Notes: generated from the letters alone by a model not told the origin. A DNA stretch of 64,000 nucleotides from Brachypodius melanocephalos (GCA_013398615.1 VZSR01003803.1:9931240-9995239); one strand, 5' to 3'; counted from the stretch's first letter, positions 42,201 to 50,169 are shown. Made by a program: numbers and translations.

Positions 42201-45200
42201 CACATTATATGTTTAGATGGAATGACTGGTTTTACCTTATATTTCAGTTATATGTTATACAAAAAAAACAAGTTTACCTTGAAAGATGATTTTTTCCTAG
42301 ATGGTCTTTCCAGTTGAAAGTATGAACTGAAAGTAAGTTTACCTAGGAGAAGTAGTTGTTCCATTTTGTGCTTCAAATTCTTTTGTGCATTTAATCAGTT
42401 TATCTTAACAAAAATTAAATAGGTGTTGTTACATGGATGGAAAACAAGGAATTTCTCCGTGCTGAATATCCTCATCTGAGGATCACAGAATCCCACTTTC
42501 TCTTCCTTATTTTCCTTTTTGGCCCTGTAGCTTTATGTTCACTGGACTCTTTCAAAAAAAATGGTTCTCCTCCCATACAGCAGAACATACAATTAAAAGC
42601 GTTTACTCAAAATTGAGACCTTTGCATTTGAAATGGCTCAGCTTAAGGAATAATTGGGACCATGTTTCTCCAATTGATTGGAAAGTAGTCTAATCATGAA
42701 TGCACTTAAGCAGTAATGTCCAATATGGAAATCATTAGTAGGAGTGCTCCCAAGTCTTCCATTCATGATGGAGTGTGGAGATTTCGCTTGCAGCTAATAC
42801 AGGAAATTTTGACCTTTTAGAGTCCAATGTTGCTGACTTTCAAGAAGCTGAAATAGTTACACTTTTACATTGACTTCAGGTGTTTTAAAGGTTTTGCAGT
42901 ACCTTCTTGCTTATATTGAGGTTTTCAATGGTGCAGAAACTGCAAGACTGTGTGACTCATTCCACTATCTTTGGAATAATTGGAACTTTGAACAAATGCA
43001 ATATTCTAAATAACTTTGTTTCCTTTCCAATGGCAATAAATATTTTGTTACCATGAAAGAACAGTGATAAGCAATGACATGTCAAATGATACTAGATTAT
43101 TATGTTGTTGTAGTATGTTCCAATGTATGTAGCATGTTACCAATGAAGATACAGATATTAGAAAAAAAGTCAATTTACTGCAGTATTTTGCAATTATTTG
43201 TCAAAAGCAACAATGGTAATCTTATGGAAACATTAACAGCCACTTTTCAAAAGAAAGAAAGAACAACAAACATTTTTAGAAACACAAAATTGTAATTTAA
43301 ATATCTATAAAATTTATGTTTGCCTTCAGTCTTGCAAATAATTTGAGAATGGCTGAGTATCCAGTTGTTTTTACTTTCAAGCACTGTAATTTTGGTTACT
43401 ACCTACATCTTAAATGCAATTATTTCTATAGTTGTGAACATTACCTACCATTAAATCTGAGAACCAGCATTGTATCATACATATGTACCATATTTATGTG
43501 CTAGCTAACAGAGTGTGGGGATGGCATAAGGCAATTTGACCTTCATCACATCACAGAGAAGTGATTGGTAGCTGAGGTTGTAAAATCAGAAAAAAAGTTC
43601 TTTTGATTGAAAACAATTGAATTTACGTGATGCTGATGTATTTTGGTCCTGGTTACCTGGTTGCCACTTCCTACAGTATGTTGAAGTTACTTTCATTATA
43701 GAAAGATTTTGTTGTTAGGCCATTTATTACAAATGTTTTTTTTCTTGTTAAATTTTATTCTATTAAGTACTGTTGGTCATTTCATTTAAGTTACACATTC
43801 CAGGTTATAATCTAAGAAAACAGCACATAGAAATACCAGGTCTTCTGTCTAGAACAGTGTTTTTCCTTCCAATGCAGGCACCTCCAGGCCTCAAAAAAAA
43901 TCTCTTGCGAACTTACGAATCTTGGACACCAGAGCAAATCAACAAAAAGGGAAATTTGTCTAGAGCACATTCTCTCTTTTGTTTAGCATGGTTTCATGCT
44001 GTATGCCAAGAAAGAAGAAATTACATCCCTCAGGTAATATTTTATTAGCTCTCTTTTAAAAACTTTGCCCCATTTATTAGCATTTATTCTTGGAAGTATT
44101 TTCCATCACATATATGTTGGGTTATGTTCAGAAATGAGAAAAACTTAGATATTTCTGCTGCCTGCCTTTATTGTCTCTGAATTCATTGCAAAATAAGATC
44201 CTGGTAACCTCAGTTCCTGTCCCTCTGAAAATTGCTTCTGCCTGCACGGGATTATTTTGTGATTCTTATACTAAGAGATATGCTACAGAAGTGTGGGAAA
44301 GATTCATATTATAGAAACACAATTGAATGGAAGACATGAGGAAGGAGATACTGGAGGAAAGAGGATATGACATTGTCTGCACTTTCTTCATACAAAATCC
44401 TTCAAGAAGGAAGAACAAGGGAAATCATTAATTTCTTATGAGGATTATAATGATTTTCAGAGATGTGTTTTTTCCTTAGCTAAATTTTTGATTAAAGTGA
44501 ACATTTTTTTTTCTGGCTGCAAGATGCTTAAATTAAATAGACCAAAAAACCTCACCAAACAGCAAACTGCTTTATATCTTATTTTATTCTGTATAAACTA
44601 GATATGAAATTACTTTGTCATCTGAAGGATTTGATCTGGCATAGTCTGGAGTATTTGAGAGATTTTGCTAGTTTTGACTTTATGGTTTTTTTTTTTTAGG
44701 ATTGTTTGCTTTTTGCAGTAACTGGCTTTTGACTATGGTGTTCAAGAGGTACAATAGGTGAAAATATTTAAAGTATTAAACTGACACATGAATTCTCCTT
44801 TGGTCTTGTTCAAATTCATGTTCATTTGGCCAGTTTTTCAAGTAACACGAGATAGGATTGGTGCTCTCTTTAATTCCACTGCACAAATGTGCAGACAGTG
44901 ATGGATTTGTATTTCAAGATTACCAGTTTCTAACGTTGATGGACTGTAGTTAATCTCAAGTAGAAGCTCTTGTATTTTATAATGAATTTTGAAATGTTTT
45001 AAGGTCATGTACAGATGTGTCCAAAAACCCCAACAAGCGTACTGTTGGGAGCATCTTTCCAGAATATGACCTTCATGGTGGCTGGCTGATAGTTTTTTGT
45101 GATCTGTGGAGCAGCTGCAGTCTTGACCTCAGGCTGTATTAATCTCATTGGACATGTGCATGTTACTGACACATTTATATTTCTCATCATGAATCACATG

Positions 45201-48200
45201 CCTTGTTGCTATGACATCATCCATATGCAAAGTACACTGTAAAAAGATAGAGCAATGGGACATACCTTTGAGATCTGGATTTCCTAAATGATTTGTCATG
45301 TATCAGTATTTACTTTTACTTACCCATTTACACGGAAAGCTTTTTGTGAGAATTACATACACAGAATGCATTCCTGCTACATAAAGACTAACGCTCCAAG
45401 GACAAAAAGGAGATAAACTGCAAATGATTAAAATATATGTATGGTGGTCAGCATTTATATGGTAATAGTAGCAATAATTGACAAGTGTTTTGGTCAGATG
45501 AGAAGTGAAATGAATTAGGGAGTAAGGTTATGAGAGTGTATTAAAGTCTATGAAGAATCAGTCCTATATATGAAAATACTCTCTGTATACTAAAATAGAA
45601 AAAGGCCATCAGAAATAAAAAATTCCAATTCAATGCATGATCTAGTCGCAGATGTCAACAAATTTTAGTTGAAGTAAATATTGATAGGAAATAAAATAAC
45701 CTTAAGTTTATATTTTTCATACTCAATGGATTCTGGTTTTTGTAAGTATGTAAAATTAAATGCAGTGTTACGACTGAATTTTTTTTTTACTACCTCTATT
45801 GAATGTTTCAAAAAATGCACTTTTGGGGACACAGGTTGTTTCTTTTTTCATTAAGTATTATACAGCATTCAGTAACCACATGAATACTGGTGTTTTACTT
45901 CATGATCATCATTGTGTGACTAATTAAATTCTTTGCATTTCTTTTCATGGCAGGGTTGGACCAAGTTTTATGAATTTTCTTTGTCTGATCTACGTGCTGG
46001 TTTTGACATTATTGATAGACTCTTTGAGGGTAAGTCACTTCTTAAGGAAAGTCCCATTACTAAGGATGTTGCATGAAGAGCTTTATCTTTCTGTGACACT
46101 CATATAAAAGGGGAGATGCTGTAGAGCTCATCATCAGTAAGCAAAACTAGAAAAACAGGGTGAATCATAACTCCATTTTTGACTGATTGGATAAACAAAT
46201 AATTCTTGGTGCCCAGGGAATATGCTGCTCAGCTTCTTGAGTCCAGAGGAAGAAATAGGAAGTACAGGGCTGCCTGTAAGATGAAATCTTGTGTCTCCAG
46301 TCCTTTCCAGTGTGAGTTCCCCATAATATTGAATAAATGAATTGAATATGAGAGAATTCTTCAAATTGATAGTCAGTATTAGATAGACCCCACTTCATTG
46401 TTCTGTTAACCAGTGTAAGAATTTCTAATATTAGTTAATGTGGTGAGGGTAATTTTTTTTAACTCCTTACATTTTGTACAATTTCAAAGTGAAGTTAGGA
46501 ACTGATATTTATAGATAATTTACAGTCTTTGACTTAAATGGGATTTGTGGATGGTTGGTACTTCTGAAATTAGATCTTAGTTAGGCAGACTTAAACCACA
46601 CAGCAAGGTAAAGAGATTGAATCATTAACTGTCAATGGTAATCATTAATTATTACTGTGAATATATCTTTTCTCATGAAGGAATGATTGAAGCATTAGGA
46701 AAGAACAGTTACCATCAGTAAACCCCCACTTAAAGTAATTGCCACTTCTCTCTTTCAGCAGACTTTAGGGAGTTCCTTTCTGATCAAACTTTCACCTGCA
46801 TGTGAAAGCCAATAGGTTACAAGTAGATCATTGTCCCATGTAGTTATTTTGGACAACTATGATAGAATGGAGGGAAAATAAGTTAGTTTGAACTTGTAGG
46901 ATATAGGTGGGTCAGAGTGATATAACACAACATTAATCTGACTAGGAAATTACTATTAGCATGCTTAAATTTATGTGCAATCTTGTGTGATTAATGATGA
47001 TTTGAAAAGTGTCTATCCTGGACCTCTTTGTTTTTAAAAGATTTCCAGTAATCTTACCTATTTGGGGCATGATCTGCTTTTGGTTTAATCAGTCAGTTTA
47101 TATTATGAGATCAGATGGTACTGTGGTAGAAAATAGTGTATAAAATTTTATTTATGACAAAGGAGCACAGAATTAAAGTTTCAATAGCATAATTTCTAAA
47201 AGGCATACAACTAATTAGTTCAAAAAGCACTTCAGGTCTGAAGCAAAATTTCTAATCATTCATTTGCAACACACTAAATGTTTGTTTTCTCAATGACAAA
47301 TATTTACAAACTCTTTCAAGTTTCTGCAGCTTTTACTATTGGGTCATATAGAAGAACAATTAAAAATTAATTATTTGATGTGTTAATCTCTTTTTATTAC
47401 CCTGAAGAGCTGCAATGACAAGAAGACATGCTTACAATGCAATGCTATTCAGTGATACAAAACTAATACTAATTAATTAATCCATAGGTTCCAAAGATTT
47501 TCAGTGGGAATTTGTTCATGGCTTGTTTGAAAATGCCATTTATGGAGGTCGTGTAGATAATTTCTTTGATATGAGGGTTCTTCGGTCCTACTTGGAGCAG
47601 CTTTTCAATTCAAGAATCATTGGCAGTTTAAATGCCAGAGGCAAGAAGATGAGTTCTTTCCCATGTTCCATCTCTTTACCAAATTCCTGCAGTATTTTGG
47701 TAGGTATACATCATCTATCACCTAATAAATAATTTATTTACAAGAATTATTCTTGAAATATTTCCACAAAGGAAACCAAAATTACAATCCAAAAGATATC
47801 TCTATTTTTTCAGAAAATTATATCTTTGGTGTGGAGCATCAACTCTGTCAGTTCACTGTTCTTTTTTATGATATCTGATAGGACTGTGGTGCAGAGCAGC
47901 CTAGCTATGAAGAGCTGAGTAAAAGAAATTGGGTTAATTTATGACAAAGACATAATAATGTTTTTATATAATTGGTATATTAACAGTAATCTTTAAAGAC
48001 TGCTAAATATTCCTACAACTTTTGGATGAAACAGGAAAATCTTAATATACCTTCTTGTTTCCAAAATGTATTGACATTCTGACAATCTGTTGACAGGCCA
48101 TGGAGGGTATATGACATTTTGTTTGGCAATCAATATGGATTCTGATTCTCCTTCAATATTTCTTTAGTGTAAAAGAGAGGGAATTAACCGGTCTAAACAA

Positions 48201-49505
48201 CTGATCTCTCCCTGTCCTTTCACATTATAATTATTGTTGTTACTGTGATTAAGATACACTTGCATTCTAATGGAGGACTCCATACTAGACCTCTAATATG
48301 AACAGATATAAATACTATTATCTCAGTTAAAGTAAATTGCTGTGATTTGACATTCTTTACCTGGATTCTGACTGCTCAGGTTTGATTTGTTTTTGTTTTT
48401 TTTTTAATTATTTTATTATGACCATTTTTTTTTTCTATAGATGAGCTGAGTTAATACGATAAAAACAGAAGGGATAAACAAACCAGGCTGGTCTCTGTTC
48501 TTGTAGATAATATATTCAAGTAGATTAATCTTTTTTTCCTAGCCTACACAGCATTTAATATCTCTCAATATCTTATACAATTACATATGTAAGAATTTAT
48601 AGTTCTGTGTCTTCAAATAGTATTTCCTCAGTGTTTGGTGTAGAGTTCTGCTACTGTTGTTACCTCTGCAGTCAGATTCCATGTTAAGTGAGTTGTGCAT
48701 ATCCAGCACACGCTCCTGCAAGCAAAGACAAAATGCACGTGGCACATATGCAATAGGGTGCAGCCAGACTGGCAGATAGTAAATATTTTTGCCTTTAAAT
48801 CACAATACAAGAGATGTCCAACACCATTAGTCTGCCTTAGTCTGCAAGGTCTCTGTCTGTTTTGTGCAAGAGAACATCACTAGTGACTATTACACTGTAA
48901 CCACTATCAATGCTGTTCTGCATCTCCCATATTATGCAAACCTATTTTTACCTAAACTACTTCACTTGCTTTGAGAGAATATTTTTGAAGATTTAAATAG
49001 AAGTGAGTGCTCTTAATTTTATCAATATGTATTATACTCTTTTTAGAATTCCAAATGCCCCAGTATTTTTTTCCTATATTGTCAATTATCTTACCTTTAA
49101 GTTTTCAGCAGAAGATTTGTACCTACTTTTTAGGGACAGTCTTGGCATATTTCGTTTTCATTTGATAGCATCACTATAAAGAATTGCTTTTTGTTCTTTT
49201 AGAGTGGAAGTGTTATATAAAAGAAGATAGTTTCTGATAAATAAAATGAAGAAATCTATAAATAATATGTCATGTCTTATATACTTATTTTAATCTTTGT
49301 GTTGAGCTGTGCACTTAATGAAATTCTTTTCAGCATATGCTGTTAATTTTCATGAGCGGAATAAAAAGTTCCCTCTGTTCTGTCTATTCTTCTAATGCAG
49401 GATTATCGTAATATTATTGAAAGCCTTCCAGAAGATGATAAACCTGACTTTTTTGGCCTGCCAGCTAATATTGCTCGTTCATCACAGCGTATCATCAGTT
49501 CCCAG
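47..49505 (+). CDS. DYNC2H1: Cytoplasmic dynein 2 heavy chain 1, internal part (34 exons)
   Basis: This AAA+ motor heavy chain powers retrograde intraflagellar transport from ciliary tip to base. The 34 exons total 4200 bases and give 1400 uninterrupted codons; every intron is GT-AG and every junction phase matches. Over its whole length the translation parallels vertebrate DYNC2H1 as I remember it (family length about 4300 residues), covering roughly the C-terminal half of the motor without the extreme C terminus. Domains in fragment residues: AAA4 1-284, with a degenerate P-loop at 42-50 and a Walker-B-like VVLLLED at 95-101; stalk coil 1 285-368; microtubule-binding head about 369-490; stalk coil 2 about 490-575; AAA5 576-788; buttress coil 789-873; AAA6 region 874-1217; start of the C-terminal region 1218-1400. 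Both gene ends lie outside the window. No frameshift, stop or lost splice site was found, so this looks like a functional copy. Confidence 0.98.
1017..1063 (+). repeat. CR1 LINE 3'-tail remnant
   Basis: The short stretch TTGGTCCCTTCCAACTCAGG followed by a TGTATGATTATCATTCT-like end matches the sense 3' terminus of avian CR1. Only about 45 bases remain. It ends about 44 bases before the acceptor of exon 2. Confidence 0.5.
1108..1216 (+). CDS. DYNC2H1: DYNC2H1 exon 2: AAA4 Walker B
   Basis: Residues 84-120, phase 0 to 1, donor GTGAGT. It contains AGIEAQQVVLLLEDYQF, whose hydrophobic strand plus ED is the Walker-B-like motif of AAA4. The following intron (1217-2180) shows nothing I recognise. 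Confidence 0.97.
2181..2294 (+). CDS. DYNC2H1: DYNC2H1 exon 3: AAA4
   Basis: Residues 120-158, phase 1 to 1, donor GTATGT. It reads EVPGLYKTEELEPLL and DGFTGPIFNYFTY, which is strongly conserved in DYNC2H1. The following intron (2295-3099) is AT-rich with nothing recognised. Confidence 0.97.
3100..3242 (+). CDS. DYNC2H1: DYNC2H1 exon 4: AAA4 sensor strand region
   Basis: Residues 158-205, phase 1 to 0, donor GTAAGT. It contains IQQNLHVVLIMDSTNLNF and a cysteine-bearing segment ending in VLWMETWSKDSMKK. By position in the family this is the sensor part of AAA4. The following intron (3243-4535) holds an ERV LTR fragment. Confidence 0.97.
3540..4035 (+). mobile_element. Avian ERV LTR, 5'-half fragment
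   Basis: This GC-richer block stands out in the AT-rich intron. It resembles the 5' half of a long LTR-type repeat I recognise from bird genomes: a GTGTGGCGAGGTTTTGGT-like start, a GCTGGCTCCAAGA segment, GGGATAACACTTAACAAG in place of a TATA-like box, and several CTGCAGCCCATGG units near 3890-3980. The downstream half is absent here. Bases 3455-3540 may also belong to the element. The open frames of 100-170 codons on both strands are incidental to its GC content. Class (ERV LTR, perhaps ERVL) is from memory and not verifiable here. Confidence 0.6.
4536..4617 (+). CDS. DYNC2H1: DYNC2H1 exon 5: lysine-rich linker
   Basis: Residues 206-233, phase 0 to 1, donor GTAATA. After IPEMLLCDS it becomes a charged, lysine-rich stretch (KTHKEVKKKHS). 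It differs from the mammalian sequence I remember more than its neighbours do, which suggests a flexible loop. The following intron (4618-5854) shows nothing recognised. Confidence 0.95.
5855..6009 (+). CDS. DYNC2H1: DYNC2H1 exon 6: end of AAA4
   Basis: Residues 233-284, phase 1 to 0, donor GTATGT. It reads FLKSFLAIHESCKIYGATPS and RYMTFLHVYSTIND, the helical end of AAA4 leading into the stalk. The following intron (6010-7649) is T-rich around 6400-6950 and holds nothing recognised; open frames there have no support. Confidence 0.97.
7650..7787 (+). CDS. DYNC2H1: DYNC2H1 exon 7: stalk coil 1
   Basis: Residues 285-330, phase 0 to 0. AGVSKLNEAKALVDELNRKA followed by a heptad-like, charged helix marks the start of the antiparallel stalk coil (CC1). 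The donor CAG|GTGGTG is weak. The following intron (7788-10080) has an A13 run near 9470 and otherwise nothing recognised. Confidence 0.97.
10081..10194 (+). CDS. DYNC2H1: DYNC2H1 exon 8: stalk coil 1
   Basis: Residues 331-368, phase 0 to 0, donor GTAAGA. The exon is entirely coiled coil, rich in E, K and R (EEAAEIEQRKRKIEDELKEV). The following intron (10195-11407) holds a 26-base tandem duplication near 11230 and nothing else recognised. Confidence 0.97.
11230..11281. repeat. Tandem duplication of about 26 bases
   Basis: Two adjacent copies of AATTTTTTAGTAACTTTAG followed by AATCTG differ by one inserted G. It lies within intron 8. Confidence 0.8.
11408..11568 (+). CDS. DYNC2H1: DYNC2H1 exon 9: start of microtubule-binding head
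   Basis: Residues 369-422, phase 0 to 2, donor GTGAGA. PLVNEAKLAVGNIKPEALLE includes the proline that ends coil 1 in dyneins. IRSLRMPPDIIRDILEGVL is the first part of the microtubule-binding domain. The following intron is only 162 bases. Confidence 0.97.
11731..11854 (+). CDS. DYNC2H1: DYNC2H1 exon 10: microtubule-binding head
   Basis: Residues 422-463, phase 2 to 0, donor GTAATT. FLAKRSVREDIGSFDARNIP and EIRESVEELL form the middle of the microtubule-binding domain. The following intron (11855-12456) holds nothing recognised. Confidence 0.97.
12457..12578 (+). CDS. DYNC2H1: DYNC2H1 exon 11: head to stalk coil 2
   Basis: Residues 464-504, phase 0 to 2, donor GTAAGT. NAKRASAAAAPLAAWVNANI ends the microtubule-binding head. 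YSHVLERIQPLEKEKAGLEA begins the returning coil (CC2). The following intron (12579-13450) carries a CR1 fragment. Confidence 0.97.
12690..12846 (+). mobile_element. CR1 LINE 3' fragment, sense
   Basis: The stretch from ACAGAGTGCTGGAACAAGCT through GGGTGGTTGGGCTAGATGG to the terminal TTCTGTGATTCTGTG matches the avian CR1 3' end. The 5' side is truncated, as usual for CR1. Confidence 0.85.
13451..13537 (+). CDS. DYNC2H1: DYNC2H1 exon 12: stalk coil 2
   Basis: Residues 504-533, phase 2 to 2, donor GTAAGT. NLKKTEERKQKLEDLLNSVG is a charged coiled-coil segment. The following intron (13538-14896) is strongly AT-rich around 14190-14370 and contains an inverted repeat there. Confidence 0.97.
14281..14306. 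repeat. Perfect 11-bp inverted repeat, AT-rich
   Basis: AAAGTAATATA and its exact reverse complement are separated by TAAA inside a very AT-rich stretch. It could form a small hairpin. No gene function is implied. Confidence 0.7.
14897..15023 (+). CDS. DYNC2H1: DYNC2H1 exon 13: stalk coil 2
   Basis: Residues 533-575, phase 2 to 0, donor GTTAGT. AAKLEAELSKAQKTLKAAEV and INQLDREHKRWSTQ end the stalk, including the conserved LDREHKRW segment. The following intron (15024-15840) contains the assembly gap. Confidence 0.97.
15366..15465. other. Assembly gap, 100 N
   Basis: Exactly 100 N lie inside intron 13. A round 100 usually marks a gap of unknown size. No coding sequence is lost, because exons 13 and 14 join in phase. 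Confidence 0.99.
15841..15982 (+). CDS. DYNC2H1: DYNC2H1 exon 14: start of AAA5
   Basis: Residues 576-623, phase 0 to 1, donor GTAATT. LPRRAQLAAAFITYLSAAPE lies at the entry to AAA5. A short GT run follows the donor. The following intron (15983-16535) holds nothing else recognised. Confidence 0.97.
16536..16645 (+). CDS. DYNC2H1: DYNC2H1 exon 15: AAA5
   Basis: Residues 623-659, phase 1 to 0, donor GTAAAT. FDLRRFLCTESEELVWKSEG and LPSDDLSIENALVIL are conserved AAA5 sequence. The following intron (16646-19063) carries nested CR1 copies. Confidence 0.97.
17715..17772 (+). mobile_element. CR1 copy A, 5' piece (interrupted)
   Basis: TTCAGCAAGTTTGCTGACAC and GGCTGATACACCAG match the reverse-transcriptase end of CR1 ORF2 in sense. 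The match stops at 17772 and resumes at 18221, so this copy is split by copy B. Confidence 0.75.
17773..18220 (+). mobile_element. CR1 copy B, inserted into copy A
   Basis: This is a 5'-truncated sense CR1 end. It starts in the segment TATGAGGATAGGCTGGGAGA, then runs through GATGCCCCATCCCTGGAAGT and TTTCCAACCCAAGCCATTCT. A 10-base tandem duplication, CATGGGCAAC twice, is present at 18101-18120. It is flanked by near-identical 10-mers, CTGATACACC (17761) and CTGATACACA (18221), which fit a target-site duplication. Confidence 0.8.
18221..18613 (+). mobile_element. CR1 copy A, 3' piece
   Basis: The CR1 ORF2 sequence that should follow 17772 continues here: GAGGCCCAGAGGGTCCTTGA, then AACAACCCCATGTACCAGCA, CTGGTGGTCCTGGTGCA and CCTCAGCACAAGAAAGACAT. 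Homology ends before the CR1 3' terminus, so copy A lost its tail. The remainder of the intron, 18614-19063, shows nothing recognised. Confidence 0.8.
19064..19162 (+). CDS. DYNC2H1: DYNC2H1 exon 16: AAA5
   Basis: Residues 660-692, phase 0 to 0. SKVCPFLIDPSFRATEWLKT is followed by HLKESRLEVINQQ. The donor CAG|GTGCAG is weak; the acceptor has a long T tract. The following intron (19163-20266) holds nothing recognised. Confidence 0.97.
20267..20390 (+). CDS. DYNC2H1: DYNC2H1 exon 17: AAA5
   Basis: Residues 693-734, phase 0 to 1, donor GTAAGT. It contains DTNFLTALELAVRFGKTLII and QEMDAVEPVLYPLL, conserved around the AAA5 core. The following intron (20391-23264) is the longest complete one at 2.9 kb. 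It holds an 18-base palindrome at 21414 and otherwise nothing recognised. Confidence 0.97.
21414..21431. repeat. 18-bp perfect palindrome
   Basis: TATTGTACATGTACAATA equals its own reverse complement, and related TGTACAT words occur just upstream (21388, 21402). It lies in intron 17. Confidence 0.7.
23265..23428 (+). CDS. DYNC2H1: DYNC2H1 exon 18: end of AAA5
   Basis: Residues 734-788, phase 1 to 0, donor GTAGGC. EEFRLFLSTRNPNPFIPPDA and VTEVNFTTTASGLRGQ are hallmark dynein sequence at the AAA5 to buttress junction. The following intron (23429-24153) holds a 113-codon chance open frame and nothing recognised. Confidence 0.98.
24154..24273 (+). CDS. DYNC2H1: DYNC2H1 exon 19: buttress coil
   Basis: Residues 789-828, phase 0 to 0, donor GTAAAA. 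LLALTIQHEKPDLEEQKTKL followed by charged heptads forms the buttress (strut) coiled coil that braces the stalk. The following intron (24274-25548) holds nothing recognised. Confidence 0.97.
25549..25683 (+). CDS. DYNC2H1: DYNC2H1 exon 20: buttress coil
   Basis: Residues 829-873, phase 0 to 0, donor GTAGAA. TLATSQGNILENKDLIESLN and QTKASSALIQESL are the returning helix of the buttress. The following intron (25684-26621) contains an antisense CR1 end. Confidence 0.97.
25985..26172 (-). mobile_element. CR1 LINE 3' fragment, antisense
   Basis: The + strand reads ACAGAATCACAGAATATG, GGTTGGAAGAGACCTTCAAG, ATCATCGGGTCCAACCC, then ACTCCACCACCTCCCCGGGC and TATTCCAGTGCTTAATCACT. This is the reverse complement of the CR1 3' end. 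It is well preserved and so probably one of the younger copies in the window. Confidence 0.92.
26622..26765 (+). CDS. DYNC2H1: DYNC2H1 exon 21: buttress to AAA6
   Basis: Residues 874-921, phase 0 to 0, donor GTATTT. YLPLAESASRMYFIISDLSK is followed by NNMYRFSLAAFLRLFQRALQ, highly conserved in dyneins. It is unusually CpG-rich for this gene (GCGGCG, TGCGG, AGCGC). The following intron (26766-28391) is pyrimidine-rich around 27550-27920 with no supported gene. Confidence 0.98.
28392..28481 (+). CDS. DYNC2H1: DYNC2H1 exon 22
   Basis: Residues 922-951, phase 0 to 0, donor GTAAGA. DSGNTEERIKLLIGSLKHTV then YEYVCRCLFK links the buttress to AAA6. The following intron (28482-30426) has a short CR1 tail and a GAA run near 30098. 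Confidence 0.97.
28871..28935 (+). repeat. CR1 LINE 3'-tail remnant
   Basis: GTTCTCTTCCAACCTAGATG then GTTCTATGTTTCTG is the sense CR1 terminus. Only about 65 bases can be recognised. Confidence 0.65.
30427..30492 (+). CDS. DYNC2H1: DYNC2H1 exon 23
   Basis: Residues 952-973, phase 0 to 0, donor GTAAGT. This 66-base exon encodes ADQLMFALHFVRGMHPELFQ plus EN. The following intron (30493-32450) holds nothing recognised. Confidence 0.97.
32451..32501 (+). CDS. DYNC2H1: DYNC2H1 exon 24 (51 bp)
   Basis: Residues 974-990, phase 0 to 0, donor GTAAGC. This is the smallest exon of the set and encodes EWETFTGVIIGDTIRKS. The acceptor is TTCCCCCCAG. The following intron is 395 bases with nothing recognised. 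Confidence 0.96.
32897..32974 (+). CDS. DYNC2H1: DYNC2H1 exon 25
   Basis: Residues 991-1016, phase 0 to 0, donor GTATAC. DSQRSARDQIPSWIEQDRVW then AVASLK matches the family. The acceptor CTTCCATAAG has a poor pyrimidine tract, and the frame is open about 150 bases upstream into the intron. The following intron (32975-34124) holds nothing recognised. Confidence 0.95.
34125..34256 (+). CDS. DYNC2H1: DYNC2H1 exon 26: AAA6
   Basis: Residues 1017-1060, phase 0 to 0, donor GTAACC. VSLPGLYQTLCFEDESLWRT and CEQEFPSSVVKRISLFQQ are recognisable AAA6 approach sequence. The following intron (34257-35607) holds nothing recognised. Confidence 0.97.
35608..35680 (+). CDS. DYNC2H1: DYNC2H1 exon 27: AAA6
   Basis: Residues 1061-1085, phase 0 to 1, donor GTAAGT. 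VLVVQAVRPDRLQSAMALFA then CKTL contains the conserved RPDRL motif of dynein AAA6. The following intron (35681-38300) carries a CR1 copy and a TA run. Confidence 0.97.
37236..37547 (+). mobile_element. CR1 LINE 3' fragment, sense, with ORF2 end
   Basis: An open frame across it encodes a CR1 ORF2 C-terminal remnant (GAGLFTRACSNRTG, then FRLDNRMKFF). Next come GATGCCCCATCCCTGGAAGA and GGGGGTTGGACCAAGGTGAT. It ends at GTTCCATGATTCCGTGG and is 5'-truncated. A short TA microsatellite (about 37625-37641) lies downstream. Confidence 0.9.
38301..38461 (+). CDS. DYNC2H1: DYNC2H1 exon 28: AAA6
   Basis: Residues 1085-1138, phase 1 to 0, donor GTCAGT. LYKETLEIEPILIIISPGAD then PSQELQELASVE contains the IIISPGADP motif of AAA6. 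The following intron (38462-40374) holds a doubtful CR1 remnant. Confidence 0.98.
39741..39800 (-). repeat. Possible degenerate CR1 3' end, antisense
   Basis: AGAGAATCATAG, GTTGGCTAAGACCTCTT and TTTCCAAC appear in the order of an antisense CR1 end, but are heavily diverged. Confidence 0.35.
40375..40500 (+). CDS. DYNC2H1: DYNC2H1 exon 29: AAA6
   Basis: Residues 1139-1180, phase 0 to 0, donor GTGAGG. IAMGQGQADLAIQTLRECAQ is followed by GEWLCLKNLHLVTPWLPVLE. The GQGQ loop and WLCLKNLHL are signature AAA6 sequence. The following intron (40501-42029) has a T16 run near 40870 and nothing else recognised. Confidence 0.98.
42030..42140 (+). CDS. DYNC2H1: DYNC2H1 exon 30: AAA6
   Basis: Residues 1181-1217, phase 0 to 0, donor GTAAGA. 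FRLWLTSEVHPKFTPILLQS then SLKITYE corresponds to the FRLWLT strand at the end of dynein AAA6. The following intron (42141-43877) holds nothing recognised. Confidence 0.98.
43878..44033 (+). CDS. DYNC2H1: DYNC2H1 exon 31: AAA6 to C-terminal region
   Basis: Residues 1218-1269, phase 0 to 0, donor GTAATA. APPGLKKNLLRTYESWTPEQ and FCLAWFHAVCQERRNYIPQ include the conserved PPGLK and FHA.CQERR.YIP motifs. The following intron (44034-45953) holds nothing recognised. Confidence 0.98.
45954..46029 (+). CDS. DYNC2H1: DYNC2H1 exon 32
   Basis: Residues 1270-1295, phase 0 to 1, donor GTAAGT. GWTKFYEFSLSDLRAGFDII is the conserved GW..FYEF.L.DLR dynein segment. The following intron (46030-47487) holds nothing recognised. 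Confidence 0.98.
47488..47699 (+). CDS. DYNC2H1: DYNC2H1 exon 33
   Basis: Residues 1295-1365, phase 1 to 0, donor GTAGGT. WEFVHGLFENAIYGGRVDNF is the conserved W..V.GL..NAIYGGR.DN segment, followed by a more variable stretch ending in SLPNSCSIL. The following intron (47700-49400) holds nothing recognised. Confidence 0.98.
49401..49505 (+). CDS. DYNC2H1: DYNC2H1 exon 34, last recognised in window
   Basis: Residues 1366-1400, phase 0 to 0, donor GTAAAG. It encodes DDKPDFFGLPANIARSSQRI then ISSQ. The family continues with further C-terminal exons (a segment beginning VISQLRILGRS in mammals, from memory). None is visible in the remaining 14.5 kb. Confidence 0.98.
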
Positions 49506-50169
49506 GTAAAGTTAGCATTTTTCCTTCACCTCTGACCTTTTCTGCAGCCAGTCATAAGCTGAAGAACCCAACCACCTGTTCATAAATGCAGTTTCCATAA
49601 GAAAGTCAGAGTATATTGATGTATTTTTTTAATATGTTGACTTCTATCTGTTGAATATTTTAATATAATAACAGTTAGTCTTTAGTTACAAGAGTATTCA
49701 TTTAAAACTTAAATAAACAGATAATTATTGAGAAAGTTTCCAATAGTATAATTCTGTTCCCATTGAAGAGTGGTGTGATACTTTTACACACAGAATATGA
49801 GTAAGATTTTATGCTTTTCCTAAAGTAGAAATTCTGAAGAATTTTTCCTGAAATTGCAGAATTCTTCCAATAAGTCAAAAAAATTCATTCCAATTAGCAA
49901 TGTGATTTTTTAAGTGAAGTCTGGATGAGAGCACACAATTACTCTTATAAGTGCGGTTAAACAGTACAAATCTTTTAAATACTCATTAGCATATTTTATT
50001 TGATTGGTAAATTAATTGTGTCAGATAACATGAAAGTTGATGGATTTGAGAAAGTTTAATCAGAGTTGAGAAGTGAATTGGTCTGTATATCAAGGTTCTC
50101 TTCAATTTTCTGCCCAGTCCTGGTGTGCTGTCTTATGTATGGGCAAGTTATAGAGAGAAAGAAATTAAA